A stretch of DNA of 64,000 nucleotides from Nannochloris sp. 'desiccata'. Lineage: Eukaryota > Chlorophyta > Trebouxiophyceae > Chlorellales > Chlorellaceae. The notes below the pieces were generated by a model. That model ran no database searches. It was not told the DNA's origin and saw only the letters and a program-made list of their open reading frames with translations. This document shows positions 21,055-32,651 of this stretch, piece after piece (the first letter of the stretch is position 1; each line of letters opens with the position of its first letter). A program made the position numbers and the translations under genes. Location of the stretch: contig JAGTXX020000016.1 of assembly GCA_019044685.2 (NCBI GenBank), positions 186,001 through 250,000 on the forward strand. Reading direction: 5' to 3'.

Positions 21055-21230
21055 TCCAAATTTTGCGAAAGTTGGTCGATGGTTCGACTCCTACCGACCG
21101 ATAGCAAGGTGTTGGTCGTTGGTTCAATCCCAGCCTGCGGCATCCGATCCCTTCTCATTGCCATCTCATAGAGACGGAGCACTGTAAGGGTGGTTAAGCC
21201 GTTGTAACTCAGTGGCAGAGTGGCACCCTT
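21055..21230 (+). repeat. tRNA-like / SINE-like fragments
   Basis: Two B-box-like motifs (ggttcgactcc near 21084; ggttcaatccc near 21122) and, downstream, an A-box-like start (gccgttgtaactcagtgg near 21197). The second B-box sits in a usable T-arm stem (gttgg/ccagc), but no complete cloverleaf can be drawn on either strand. The reverse strand reads AGIEPTT, a familiar by-product of tRNA-derived repeats. Best read as tRNA-derived repeat debris. Confidence 0.35.
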
Positions 21231-21703
21231 GTATTCCTTTTATGCTTTTTCATCGTTTCCATAATTAATTGGACCTCAAGAACACTTTGCGATCCTCTCC
21301 CGTCCATTTGGACAGCATTTGATGAGGAACAAAGCAAAATCAGTCGTTTTACCGCCGCCCCTACCGCTTTCCTTTGCTGCTGCACACCGTTCCCAAGGCA
21401 TGGCTGTCTCAGATGCGGATCTATGCTGTAGTTTGGGCTTTGAGTGATCACTGCTGTGTTCAGCCATGAATTGATTCTGGATAAAGCCAGGCAACACGAA
21501 TAGAAAAATGTCAGCGAGCGGCGGCAAACTTTATTTGTTAAGTTGAGTGATTTGGTCGTTATTTAATTTGTATTTTGACTATGCATTAAATACACTTATA
21601 TTATCGATACTATAAAGAATTAGCAGGAACAACAGAATTACATTAAAAAAATATACTTTTTCAAAACAATGCCGGCACGCGTAATATCTAACTTAAAGGA
21701 GCT
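21231..21703. other. Intergenic region downstream of DGAT2
   Basis: About 470 bp with no supported gene; overlapping small minus-strand frames (21209-21527) have no domain and no partner exons. It contains the DGAT2 3' region. Confidence 0.35.
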
Positions 21704-22711
21704 CTAAAACACCGTCAACGTTTCCTTTGGGTAGCCAGCTTGCGATTTATACGTATCAAACACCCGCTGTAACTCTCCAATAAACTTTTCTAGATAAAAT
21801 TCTACCATTTCCTCAGAAACCACGCTATCGTTCAGAGCAGGCACCTCTATAGGCTTGCCCACTACAATTGTCAAGGGCACCCGTCGCGGCATCGGGGTTC
21901 CATAGACCCCCCACGCAACCATAGGAGCAAACCCAATCCTGCGTGCCACCTTCTCTATCAAACGACGAGGAATCAACCCCTTTGGAAAATCTAAAAACGG
22001 GCGACAATAAGAAAATAAATCGCTTTGACCGAATGCAAACACAGGTACTAATGGGGCTTTATGTTCTAGAGCAAGTTTGATAAATCCATAGCGTTTCTGG
22101 AGGTAGGCTACTTCGGTACCAGGCTGCATATACATGCACTCTCGAACGCCACCTGGACATAATACCACAGTTGACCCTTTCGCTAGTAGATTTTTAACTA
22201 CAGATTTGCTTACTGAACGACACCCAAGCCAATACCAAAGATGCCGCATTACAGGAGCTAGAAACCCAGCAGAAGACACCAAAATACGGGAATGGGCAAG
22301 ACCAGGCGGAGTGGACGCATCAGTTGCATACTCACTGAACGCTGCCATGAAGAAAGGGATCACACTGTGAGGTTCATAGCCAAGGATATAAGGCCTCCCT
22401 GCACGTAGAGCGTCCTTGTCTTCGTAAACAATGTTTAAAGGGAAGTAGCTAAAGCTTGTTTCTAGGCTGAAATGGAGGAACCGCCGAATAAAACTAGGCG
22501 GCGGGATATCGAGTGGGGCGAGCAGTAGTGCAATTAGAATGCCAGCAGAGATAGTGGATGCTATAGGGAATGATGAAAGGAATACCAGAGTTAGAATTAA
22601 CCATGCAAAAATTACTAGAAATCCCAAAATCCATATCGAAAGAGTCAGCGCGATGGCCACCCGACGTCCAAAAGGGAGCGGTGGAGATGAGGGAGGTAGA
22701 GCTGCAACCAT
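21704..22711 (-). CDS. DGAT2: Diacylglycerol acyltransferase type 2 (DGAT2)
   Basis: Single exon, 335 residues, typical length for the family. DGAT2 transfers an acyl chain from acyl-CoA to diacylglycerol to form triacylglycerol at the ER and lipid-droplet surface. Two hydrophobic segments near residues 18-50 and 55-66 form the hairpin anchor. The catalytic-site motif is GYEPHS (111-116; His115), followed by a CPGGVRE block (cf. PGGVQE), RYGFIKLALE, PLVPVFAFGQ and VVGKPIEVP. Block wording is closer to plant DGAT2 than to animal MGAT-type enzymes. Confidence 0.92.
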   Translation of the reverse strand: MVAALPPSSPPLPFGRRVAIALTLSIWILGFLVIFAWLILTLVFLSSFPIASTISAGILIALLLAPLDIPPPSFIRRFLHFSLETSFSYFPLNIVYEDKDALRAGRPYILGYEPHSVIPFFMAAFSEYATDASTPPGLAHSRILVSSAGFLAPVMRHLWYWLGCRSVSKSVVKNLLAKGSTVVLCPGGVRECMYMQPGTEVAYLQKRYGFIKLALEHKAPLVPVFAFGQSDLFSYCRPFLDFPKGLIPRRLIEKVARRIGFAPMVAWGVYGTPMPRRVPLTIVVGKPIEVPALNDSVVSEEMVEFYLEKFIGELQRVFDTYKSQAGYPKETLTVF

Positions 22712-23101
22712 AGCTTCCGGAATGGAGGGCTAACGGTAGCTAATTCTAAATTAAAACCCGTCGTTTAACTAAGGACATACGCCAAATTGTTTTTTAAAGC
22801 TGCACGCAAAGTAAATTAATCAAGAATTGCGATCAGAAAGAATTTTGATTAAGTGCATTTAAGTAATGTTCTATGCTATGTATATCAAAATTCGTACTTA
22901 TTAATATACAAAAATGCAATTCTGTCACCTTGAGACCACAATTATCTCTTCTTTCCCACTGGCCCATCTTCCCGCTCCCTCGCCCGCCCATCATGTGAAA
23001 ACTAAACTCATCAATCTATCTCTCCGGAAAAATATTACAATGAGGTAATAACAGCATATAAAGCACTCCAAGCACTGAAACTATCAAATTATCTCCCTCT
23101 A
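22712..23101. other. Intergenic region between eIF2B delta and DGAT2
   Basis: 390 bp; no gene found. It holds the DGAT2 promoter on the minus strand and the eIF2B delta 3' end. Confidence 0.4.
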
Positions 23102-25344
23102 CTATACCATCTCATCTGTTCTATACTCTCTCAACACAACCGGCACTGAAGTTGGAGGCAACACACCCACCTCGGTAACTACAACAGTAACAAACTCAGC
23201 TGGAGTAGTATCATACTCCAAATTCAACAGCGACAAATTAGGACTATTAGCATTACTTGCAGTTGTACTATTACCCGTACTACCAGTGATCCCGTTGTTT
23301 CCTACTCCCCCATGATCATTCATCTTTGTGAGCACAGCAGGATCACCAAGCTCGTTATATGTCACGCTATCAAGCTGCACTTTATCATGGAATTTATACG
23401 TTTCAGAACAGACCATAACAGGTACATGTGCTGCATTGGCAGACATCGCGACTACTGCTGTACCTGCTCTCGAGAGCACCGCTCCATTGGAAAAAACAGC
23501 ACCGGCGCCCAGCATTACTTTCGTAGCATTGGACAACGCAGACATCATGCCATTAATAAGCACATATTCACAAGGAATACCTGCTTTAAGCAACCGGGTA
23601 AGTAATGCCTTGCCTTCTAACAAGGGGCGGGAATCGACCACCACCACACTAAAACGAGTTCCGGCCTCTGCAGCAGCCAACAGCACAGCCTCTACTGTAG
23701 AAGAACGTGCATACGTTAAAATGATATCTCCTTCAGTTATGCGTGCTGCAGCTTGACGAGCGAGTGTCTCCCGAGCAAAATGAACTTTTTCTTGTGCAAA
23801 TGTTGTGACGAATGAAACTAATGCCGTCTTGGCATCACCATCATTGATCATTGGATTCGCTGCTATTCTCCCAAGTTCAGCCTTGACTGCCTTTATCACA
23901 TTCCCCATAGCCGGGGATAGCGGTCTACAGCTCACTAAAAACGCTACCATGGCGTTTAATGCAGATCCAAACTCTCTTGCAAAAATTCTCCCCGAGGAGG
24001 TCTTGAAACTCTGAATAGCTGCTGTAAACATATCTAGCATGGCAGCGCAACGTGCATTAGCACCCCGGACACTCCCTTCAGCCATTTGAATGCCAACACG
24101 AACGCATTCAATGGGAACGTTGGCAGTTGCTGCTCTATCTGCGACTGATTCGACAGTGATTGCTCTGAATTGAGGGAGGTGAGCAAATAGTTCAATGGTG
24201 GGGCTCGGTTTTATTGTTGTTGTTACTCGTGCAGCACCAGCGTGTGGTTCTCCTCCTCCTCCTCCTCCTTGTTGTGCAGATACACCAACACCGCCAGTAC
24301 TACCACCTGCAGTGGATGCGTCGTCCTTCTTTTGTTGCCGTCCGGAGGATTTCCCATCACCAACACCACCACGGCCATCCAAGGTGCTTTGACGAGATAA
24401 ACTTCCACTACTACCAGTTTTCTGAAGCTGCGTTTTACCAGTACCAGTACCAGTACCACCACCACCGCTACCTCCACCTTTGCCTCCAGCAGCTTTAGCG
24501 GCTCGTTGGGCCTCTTGCAGTGCTCTTCGCTCGGCCTTTGTCATTTCTTTCTGCTGTGGTCTGCCTCCGCCACCTTGCTGCTGATCTCCTCCTTTGCCAC
24601 CAGCTTCAGCAGTAGCAGTAGCACTATGAGAGGAAGTGGAACTAGAAGGAGGTTTCTGTGGGGTAGATTTCCCAGCTGCTGTTTCTGGTCTGGTTGCTGC
24701 AGCAACAGCTCCAACTGCTGTCTGAGTGGCGCCACCAGGAGTGGCGCTGGAAACTCTGCGGGGAGAGATCTGCTGCACCTGTTGGTGTTGTACAGTGTGT
24801 GCAGGTGTAGTAGAAGGAGCAGGTACATCAGATGCCAGCGCATTCATAGCAGCGGGTGCAGATAAAACAGTAGGGGAAGTAGGGTTGGATATCCTCATAG
24901 GGCTACGAAGGCTATCATGAGAAGTTCGTCGACCACTGACAGGGCGGGTGGCGACGTTGGCACCATTGAAAGGGGTTGAGGTAGAAGCTGCATTAGCCCC
25001 ACTGGGGGAGGTTACAGGGCGGGGAGACATTTCAGGGGAACGACCGGGAGCCTGGAAATCAGTTTATAAGAGGAAAGAGGAGATGGTGAGAAAGAGCCGG
25101 CGGAGGCGAGAAATAATTGGATCAATTTCAAGGTTTAAATATCGATTTTCGTTGAATGCAGACAATTCTGCAGCATTGATTATACCTGAAAGCTTGGTGG
25201 GATCATCACTGGTGACATTGATCCGCTTTTTAGAGCGTTACTGAGGCTGTTGGGACGAGGTGATGGAGTTGCTCCTTCAACATGAAAGCCCACTACCTTG
25301 AGCGGTGGCTCGGGCTTTGAGGGGACTGGCCTTCCTTGATCCAT
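23102..25344 (-). CDS. EIF2B4: Translation initiation factor eIF2B subunit delta
   Basis: Two exons: 25186-25344 (53 residues, MDQGRPVPSKPEPP...) and 23102-25051, with a 134-nt GT-AG intron in phase 0; 702 residues. eIF2B delta is a regulatory subunit of the guanine-nucleotide exchange factor for eIF2. The first ~330 residues are disordered, rich in Ser, Gly and Lys, as in other delta subunits. The Rossmann-like IF-2B domain spans about 337-690, with GDIILTYARSSTVEAVL, VVVVDSRPLLEGKAL, GAGAVFSNGAVLSRAGT and a CSETYKFHDKVQLDS block characteristic of delta. Head to head with the ARID gene. Confidence 0.93.
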
Positions 25345-25767
25345 GATTTCGAATTGATCCGAGGCTTAGACTGCTGTCAAATTATTTAACCGAATTGTTT
25401 CAAGTCTGATCAAAAGCTACAAAATTCCTTGAAAACCAAAGCGTAATGCGCAGGACGCTGTCGCTAGCAGCGGAGAAAAATGCTATTGTAACTGTGATAA
25501 TGCCATGCCGACTCCTGTTTATCTCGGCATTTCACACCAGGCCAATCTTTGAAGTTCCCCGTTTCTTCCCCAGGCCTGCCTCTTTGCCACTTTCTCCTTT
25601 TTACGCATTAACGGCTCCTCAGCGACCAGCGCTATTTTAGTAAACATTAGAAGTAGCATATTTCAGATAAAATCCCGCGCGGTGGTGAAAGATCCTACCT
25701 GGGGTCTGTTTCTCTCACTTGATTCCTCACCAGCATTCAAAAACCCAACGAGCACAGGCTTCTCAGT
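25345..25767. promoter_or_regulatory. Shared promoter region of eIF2B delta and the ARID gene
   Basis: 423 bp between divergent start codons. No clear TATA box; a short open frame at 25446-25640 has no support. It must contain both promoters. Confidence 0.45.
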
Positions 25768-28369
25768 ATGGCCAGAACCCCGGGCAAACCCATGAAGATA
25801 CTGGGCTTACTCAGTGGACCTACGGTGGAATCCTTTATCGAAGGAGAGCAGCGTGGGTTAGGTTGCATTGAAGAAGTTTTTGATCTACCTGAAAACGTCG
25901 CACAGGTAAGACAAAGGCGATATTATGATAAATACCGGCGTGCACTATACAACAGAACACACCAAAATTTATATGTGCCAATACCATTTCGGATTTTGCA
26001 CACCTATCACTTATCCATCTTGTCTTTGACTTTCACATTCAAAGGACAGGTTGCCGACGTTCTGTTTGCACCCAGCTCCGTGCCTCTCTCTTTTACTCAC
26101 AGTTATTTTCCCCTCCCTTCTCCAGGTCCAAGTAACCAAGTATCCAAAGTTAGAAGACCTTCCAGCCCAGCTAAAATCCATGCAGCCGGATATAGTCTAC
26201 GTAAATGCAGGTGCCGCCACCCCTTCAAGCACCGCCACCGACACCAAAGACAACAAATCTTCTCCTTCCCTGACAGTAATTGAATGCCTAAGCCCTCTGC
26301 CGTTCACCCAGCCCACAGGCACCATACCTGAAGGTGCATTTACAGATATATTTTCTGGTTTTAAGATAAAGCTCATGTATCTAGATGCCGCAAATACATT
26401 GACCCTCGGCCAAAAATTATTCGCTCTTGAAGGGGTAGAGCATGTTATTTGTTGGGCACCAGAAGCACCTCCTATCGCTTTCCACTCCATGTACTTTGCA
26501 CATATATTTTTCGCGTGTCTAGAAAACCCGGCATTGATCCTTCCAGAGGCATATGCGATCGCAAGTCACTTGACGCGTACTTTTTGTGGCCGGGTCGACG
26601 GGAACAGCGGAAAGGTCACTGAACCTAATTTGCCTCGATTAATATCTGCAGTTCCGGGTATTTTGCCTACCAGTGCGAGTATTCCTCCATATATTCACCG
26701 GGAGGAGAATGCAATTAGCAACATACACGTTGGTACAGGGAGCAGTGCTGCTGTAGGTGGTGTTCTTGTTGGTGGCGGTGCCGCTGGTTCCGCTGCTGCT
26801 GGCCCCTCAAATGACATCAATGATAGTAGTGTTACACCTAAAATTGGCATTGCTTTAGATGCAAGCTATAGTCAACTTCGTTTGTGCGTCCCCCACGCAG
26901 AAATCCGAATGATGCTTGCCGGGCTCTATGACGTCATCAATGCCCATTGCATGGCACACTTGTGTGAAAGTTTTCGTGCTCTACTTGTCGCTGAAGTTAG
27001 ATCGCTAAAATTAATTAAAACGAATCCGTGTACAGCTCCACCTGCATATTTGCCACCTGGGTCGAATGCCGTAAAGTGCGAAATTCGTACCGCCACGGGG
27101 ATCCCATTCACCGTCATGCTTGGTGGCCCCCCTGAAGCGTTAAGGTCACACGGCATGGTACAATATGCCTTACGTCAGACAGTTACTGCAGATGCACAAG
27201 CACTGCAATTGAAATTACCACCACCAGGTGCACCTTTGCCAAGTGTAAAAAGCAATTCTGCAGTTGCCGGTGGGGCCTATTGTATAGAGATAATGGCATT
27301 GACATCTACATGGGTTGTACAAGTGATCAAGGAGATGTGTAGAAATGCTCGCAGTAGAACTTTGGTGTCGCTTGGTGTCGCTGCGGTGAGTAACCACCCG
27401 ACCTCTGCTTTTTCAAAATCTGACGGCAAGAGGTTCATGGCTATAGCATCTGGGAATGATTCTAAAAAGATAGAAAATTTATTAAATAGTGAAGAACCAC
27501 CTGTGATGCCTGGTTCCATACAGAAAAAAGCTAGAGTTGCACCACCAATGCCTGTCACTGCAGCGGAAGCTGCAGCAGCGACAGCTGCCGTGTTTGCTGC
27601 CGCTGCTGCGGCAAGGGTCGGTGGAGGGAATGGTCAGCCAAGGAGCAGACCGGGGTCTGCTGCTGCTGTTGTGGGTGGAGCAAAGACTCCTGCCTTAGAA
27701 GGTGTGGCACCACGTCCTCCTTCTGTTGCTCTTGGACCTCAACACGGTGGATTTTCTGCTCTAGCCCCTGTGCAATTTCCCGCTGGTGCAGTTGGTGCTC
27801 CTCGTCCTGCTATTCCCAGAATAATAGCATCACCTTTTCCAAATAACAATAACCCACCAATGAATATCCGACGTCCTGCCATTGATGTATGCACTGAAGC
27901 GGTGTTTATTTCAGACCTAGTCACCTTTCTCAAAACTCAACTCGGACGATCGGTCAACCCCGTCACCTTTCCAGAAATCTCACTCAACGGCTCAAAACTT
28001 GATGTTTTCACGCTCTACCGGGAAGTGTGCCGTCGTGGTGGCTACAATGCTGCAAATAGAATCGACTGGAAAAACGGAGTCTTCCCTTGGATGAAAAATT
28101 TTTCCAGCGGGCATAGATTGACCAACACTATTGGCAACATGCTGAAACACCATTATCAATCTTTGCTCTTGGAATATGAGAGAAAACACCCTGGAGATGT
28201 ACAGAAAGATGGGTGTGTGAGCTGTGGAGATGGTGGGGCAGGTGGGGATGGGTCGTGTGCTGTGTGTCGGCAAGGAGGAAGTGGGAGAAGTAGTGCTGCA
28301 GGGGTCACAGCAGGTGATGCATTGATGGGTCCTGGTGGAGCAACCATAGTGGCTTTGGATACGAGTTGA
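25768..28369 (+). CDS. ARID/BRIGHT-domain DNA-binding protein
   Basis: Two exons: 25768-25905 (46 residues) and 26126-28369, with a 220-nt GT-AG intron in phase 0; 793 residues. An ARID domain lies at about 633-736, with the RVxFPEISLNGSKLDVFTLY-type core, REVCRRGGYNAA and the YQSLLLEYERKH helix. A Cys-rich tail follows (CVSCGDGG...CAVC). The N-terminal ~300 residues form a structured but unidentified region (ILGLLSGPTVESF...), separated from ARID by Ala/Gly/Pro-rich linkers. ARID proteins bind DNA in chromatin-remodelling or transcription complexes. A degraded copy of part of its linker occurs at 30345-30727. Confidence 0.8.
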
Positions 28370-28564
28370 AATTTTAAGAGATATTTTTCTTAATATTTTG
28401 TACCAGAAATCACAACAATTAAAGTATTGACTACCTGGTGATATTTGTCTTATTTAATTCATTGTATGTCCACTTTTAAGAATAGATAATAAGTAACTGG
28501 ACTGCATATAAAGTTAGATACGTAAGTTCTCTTCTCGAAATAAATTTATCTTTTTTCTAAATTC

Positions 28565-29605
28565 TTAAACCCTGGAGATCGAATTTTTCTGGATACCAAC
28601 ACCAAGAGCGCTAGCGCTGCAGCTCGAACGGAAAACATCCCTGTTGACCATTGCATCAGAAGTAGAATGCCCCGCCACCCTAGCAATAAATCCAGCAACG
28701 GGAGCATCAAAGCAACGAGGAACAATAAGAAACCCAATTTTCAAAGTCTTAAGTAAGCCACTGTGGAAGGCATTTCCAGCAGCCCATTTGAGAACAAAGG
28801 CAGTCTGCTCAGACGCTACGACTCCATTGACAATAATGGCTCCATTTCTGGTACGAGGGTTATAAACACCTTTTCCTGTGGTAGTTTCGATAGATGTAAT
28901 GCGTGAAGGAACAACCCCACCACCCACACGGATATTGGAAACCAAAAGATAATCGCCAATGTTCAAGTCGGAGACAGTCACATAGTTCCAGTCGGCCAAC
29001 GTGGCAACCGGGGTGGTGGTGGTGTCGAGAGTATCCATTCCATTGGGGAGCTTTTGAGAAAAGATAAAGTGGCCGTGGGTAGCAGTGATGTTGTGACCAG
29101 AAGAGGTGTGGATACGGAGAAAGTTTGTATACTCTTGAGGCCGGTAGGAAGTCCACATGTAGACCTATATATATACAGACAGAATTAAAGAAAGAAATGT
29201 TAGTTCAGCGTGGTGGAGGACGATTGTTTTCTGGTTAGACACACACACTCATATTTATTCATTAATTTTGATAATCAGGTACGTGCTTCGTTAATTTGAC
29301 GCTCTCCGGATGCAGAAACGGTCAAAAAATCGTCGCCAAGGGTGGTTCAGAGGCTTGGGTCCATTGGGCGTCTCAACAGTGGCGTCACCTGGGAAACAAG
29401 CACCAACTGGATTTGTAGAGGATCGGCAAGAATCTGAATTGCAATTATACTTATAATATGACCCCCCCGCAACATTGCAGCTCGCTGCACACAAGCCGTC
29501 AACAACTGAGCAAATAATATCTTGCTGGAGGCGCCTCCTGCCATGAGCAATTGGAACAGCAGAAAAGAGAGCCGCAAGGGCAATGGCACAAACAAGGCGA
29601 CTCAT
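28565..29605 (-). CDS. Secreted hedgehog-type Hint (autoprocessing) domain protein, frame apparently broken
   Basis: Exon 1 starts at ATG 29605 with a clean signal peptide (MSRLVCAIALAALFSAVPIA), then a short Cys-rich module and the Hint start CFPGDATVETPNG, whose first Cys is the expected nucleophile. Exon 2 (28565-29164) begins after a tag acceptor and carries the Hint block TATHGHFIF (TxxH), GDYLLV, and GVYNPRTRNGAIIVNGVVAS as in hedgehog C-terminal domains. Between them the frame fails: after KPLNH (near 29342) a one-base shift is needed to continue LGDDFLTVSASGE, and no GT donor restores the exon 2 phase. Either a pseudogene, an assembly indel or non-standard splicing. Hint domains catalyse self-cleavage of secreted precursors. 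Confidence 0.65.
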
Positions 29606-30344
29606 CTTTCGAAAATGGCTATAGAAACGGAAATGTGGGCAGCCTGCAACAAAGAAACAGGCAGGCAGAAGGATTTTAGTCACCATTCAACCACCTCATT
29701 CCAATATGGGCTCGTCTCAACCTCTATTATTATTCCCATCTGGCGACACAGAAGGCTTTGTGGAAGTTGATTCCTAGACAGCCAAAGAGTTCAAAACTGT
29801 GTTTTCAAATTCCGATACCGACCAGGGGTTGTGTAGCATAAAGGATATAGGAATAAAGCCCTGATTGAGCAAGGAACATTCCCTTCCCTTTACAGCCCAG
29901 ACCCTTGTACTTATTTTTTAATGGGGTAGATATGTTTCCTCAGCTCCAAGAGACAAGGGTACACTAAGGGGCCTAGTGGATTTGCTGGCTATCCGGGACT
30001 CCTGGGTGCTCAACATTGGAGGCTCTCCTTGTTGGCAAACCCCATATTTTATGATTTTCATCCAACGTTAACGATCGAACCCACTTCCCCCATGGGCACT
30101 CAGGCCCCTAAAAACCAAGGTGAAAGCTAGCTTAGGCCATTTGTTCCTATAAAATCAAGTGTATTGGACACAAAGAAGGGGCCTGACTGCTCAAAAATAT
30201 TTTCTTTGGGGGTTGGCAATTGCATGCAACTCAATCAAGCCCATCCTTGCAATTGCCAGCACGAGCGATATTAATGCACACAGGAGCATTTCGCAGTTTG
30301 ATTATACCGTCATTATAAATTAAAAAAATACGAATTGTTCTCTT
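29606..30344. other. Gene-free stretch upstream of the Hint gene
   Basis: About 740 bp without a supported gene. It contains an 11-bp perfect inverted repeat (tggcaattgca 30214-30224; tgcaattgcca 30248-30258; 23-nt loop) and presumably the Hint promoter near 29606-29800. Confidence 0.4.
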
Positions 30345-30727
30345 AAGGCATAAAGCACAATGTTAAATTCAACTTTAGAGAGAAGTTAAACTGGGGCGGT
30401 GGTCACCGCGGTGGCCAAGGTGCCCAGGCAGGGAGCAGTCCTAAAACTGATGTTGTCGAATCTAAGACTCCCGATTTAGATGGTGCAGCACCACGTCCTT
30501 CTTCTGCTGATGCTGGCGCTCGGCAGGCCTTACCTTCTCTAGCCCCTTTCCCTGCTGCAGTTGAAGGCGCAACTTCAAGGCTTGAAGAAATGCAAATTCC
30601 AACAACTCGGAGAACTGGGATGTTCAGGAAGCAAAATTTTCGCAAAAATAGATTAGATTTACTCAATTTCACTAATAGAATTTTAATAATAGAGAAGCAC
30701 GGTATCACAGTGCCAACTGACCGTGTT
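30345..30727 (+). pseudogene. Degraded fragment related to the ARID gene linker
   Basis: An open stretch without an upstream ATG encodes GGGHRGGQGAQ..., then SKTPDLDGAAPRPSSAD and LPSLAPFPAAVEGA. These line up with AKTPALEGVAPRPPSVA and SALAPVQFPAGAVGA of the ARID protein (around 27680-27810), in the same order and spacing. No ARID domain follows; the frame closes at 30727 after unrelated basic residues. Best explained as a partial duplication of the ARID gene about 2.7 kb away. Confidence 0.55.
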
Positions 30728-30825
30728 TAAGTTGATATAACGACAATCTTTGCTCCAACCACCAGATCCCAGATTCCAATCGAGAAACTTTTAATTAATT
30801 ATAAAAAGCGTGAAATAATCTAAAG

Positions 30826-32651
30826 ATGTTGGAAACGCGATATTTAATCATATGTCTAGCCTGCTTTGTATCTGTGACGACTGGTAAGTGGAATCTTTCG
30901 AGACCTTAATCGACACATGAGAAATACCAACTGACCCATCTATTTTTCTACTTTTATATACAGGCCAAACCTTGCCTAATGGTACAGCAGGATCTGGTGT
31001 GTGGGGAACAAGAGGAGAAAAGTGGAATAAAGATGTATTACTTGATTGGTCTTGGAGCGGCTACGGCGGCAAAGAGCGCCCCTACCCAAACCCCCCCTTT
31101 GTAGCTAATATATTAGATTTTGGAGCTAAGGGTGATGGTGCATATGATAACATCGGCCCTATTGAAGCTGCATTAGCCAAAGCTCGGTCTGTGGGTGGTG
31201 GCACAGTGCTTATTCCTGCTGGCCGCTACCTTTTTAGTAAAAGAGTTGTTATCGATGCTGATAATATAGTTTTGCAAGGTGAAGGACCTCAAGCAACAAC
31301 GATGTTATTCCCTCATCCCCTTGCTAAAATAGACAATGTTGACGTTTCAATCTTTCCTGATGGGTCCAACCCTTATTCATGGCTTGATGGATGCGTACAA
31401 ATTAAAGGATATGACCCAGGTAGTAAGGAGCGAGTAAATTTTGTTGGTGGCGTGACCGCATCTTCAGAGATGGGGAGTCGTACTCTCACTCTGTCTTCAA
31501 CTACAGGACTTCAAATCGGTCAATGGGTACGACTACTTATGAGTGATACAAATGGAAGCTTAGTAAAAGAATTGTATGGCGGTATTGTTGACCGTGTCGG
31601 CTGTGGACAAACAAAGTCAAAATCTGAATGTGTCTCTGCCATTAATGATCAGCAGGACTTGGTACGGTGGTCAGTACGAATTTCCAGCATTAATGGAAAT
31701 CAAATTACTTTACAGCGTTCTTTACCAATCCGTGTAGACCCTCTCTGGAAACCTGAAATCCATCGCATGCCAGCTTCTATAATCAAGGAATCTGGGATCA
31801 GGGATTTAGGAGTAGAATTTCCTTGGACCCAGGCACAAAATCACCTTCGAGAACAAGGATACAATGCATTTATAGTTGATGGCGCTGCAAACGCGTTTAT
31901 TACCAACGTCGCTATCGAGAACGCTGACAATTCAGTCATGGTAGCGCATTCTGCGCATGTTTCAGTTGACGGTGTTACTATCGGAGTAACCAAACCACGT
32001 GGGCTTTCATTACCATTTGACGGTCATATCGGCCTTGGAGCCTACGATTCTACGGATGTTGAGTTTGCAAACTTTATAATCAGAGGACAATGGACGCACG
32101 ATGTGACTGTAAGAGGGACAATGATGGCTGTGGTTCATAATGGCCGTGGAGATAACTTAAATTTAGATTCTCACCGTTCAGCTCCTTATGCTACGCTTTA
32201 TAGTAACCTTCACCTCGGTCAAGGAAGTCGCCCATATAGTACTGGCGGATATGTAACCAGGGGATTCCCCGCTGCGCGGTTTACAACGTATTACAACTTG
32301 CGTAGCAACTCTGAATCCCCAATAAGACTTCCCGCTGCAACGATGGCTGGAAATTGTACTTGGGGAGCGGATATTAATGCCGTGGGCTATTGGAATGATG
32401 GAAGTTGCCCAGGATATCATGTAGAATCGTACAAATATGGAACGTTGCAGCCTTTAGATTTATATGGTAGTATGATTGATAGAAAATATAGCATGAGGGC
32501 TGCGGGTGTTGGAGCGGCATCGCTTTTGGAAGATGTAGATGTTGGGGAGAAGACTGCTGGTGCTGTGGGTAGGGCTTCTATAAATGTGCCCATGTATGCA
32601 TTAGCTGGAGATGGACTGTATCCAACGATTACTGCGCCTGAAGTTTATTAG
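30826..32651 (+). CDS. Secreted pectin-lyase-fold protein 1 (Pectate_lyase_3 family)
   Basis: Two exons, 30826-30883 and 30964-32651, with an 80-nt GT-AG intron placed just at the end of the signal peptide (phase 1); 581 residues. The signal peptide (MLETRYLIICLACFVSVTTG) is followed by the N-terminal signature of the right-handed beta-helix family: ILDFGAKGDGAYDN, then GGGTVLIPAGRYLF and VLQGEG. The later helix turns include LNLDSHRSAPYATLY. Such proteins act on uronic-acid or other wall polysaccharides as lyases, hydrolases or epimerases; the activity here cannot be assigned. The next gene downstream is a tandem paralogue with the same intron position. Confidence 0.82.

Noticed and set aside
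21276..21527. Minus-strand 83-codon frame
   Set aside because: No domain, no partner exons, next to tRNA-like debris; composition is compatible with chance.
30214..30258. 11-bp perfect hairpin as a possible terminator or mobile-element end
   Set aside because: No flanking duplication or second copy; an isolated short palindrome in AT-rich eukaryotic spacer is not diagnostic.
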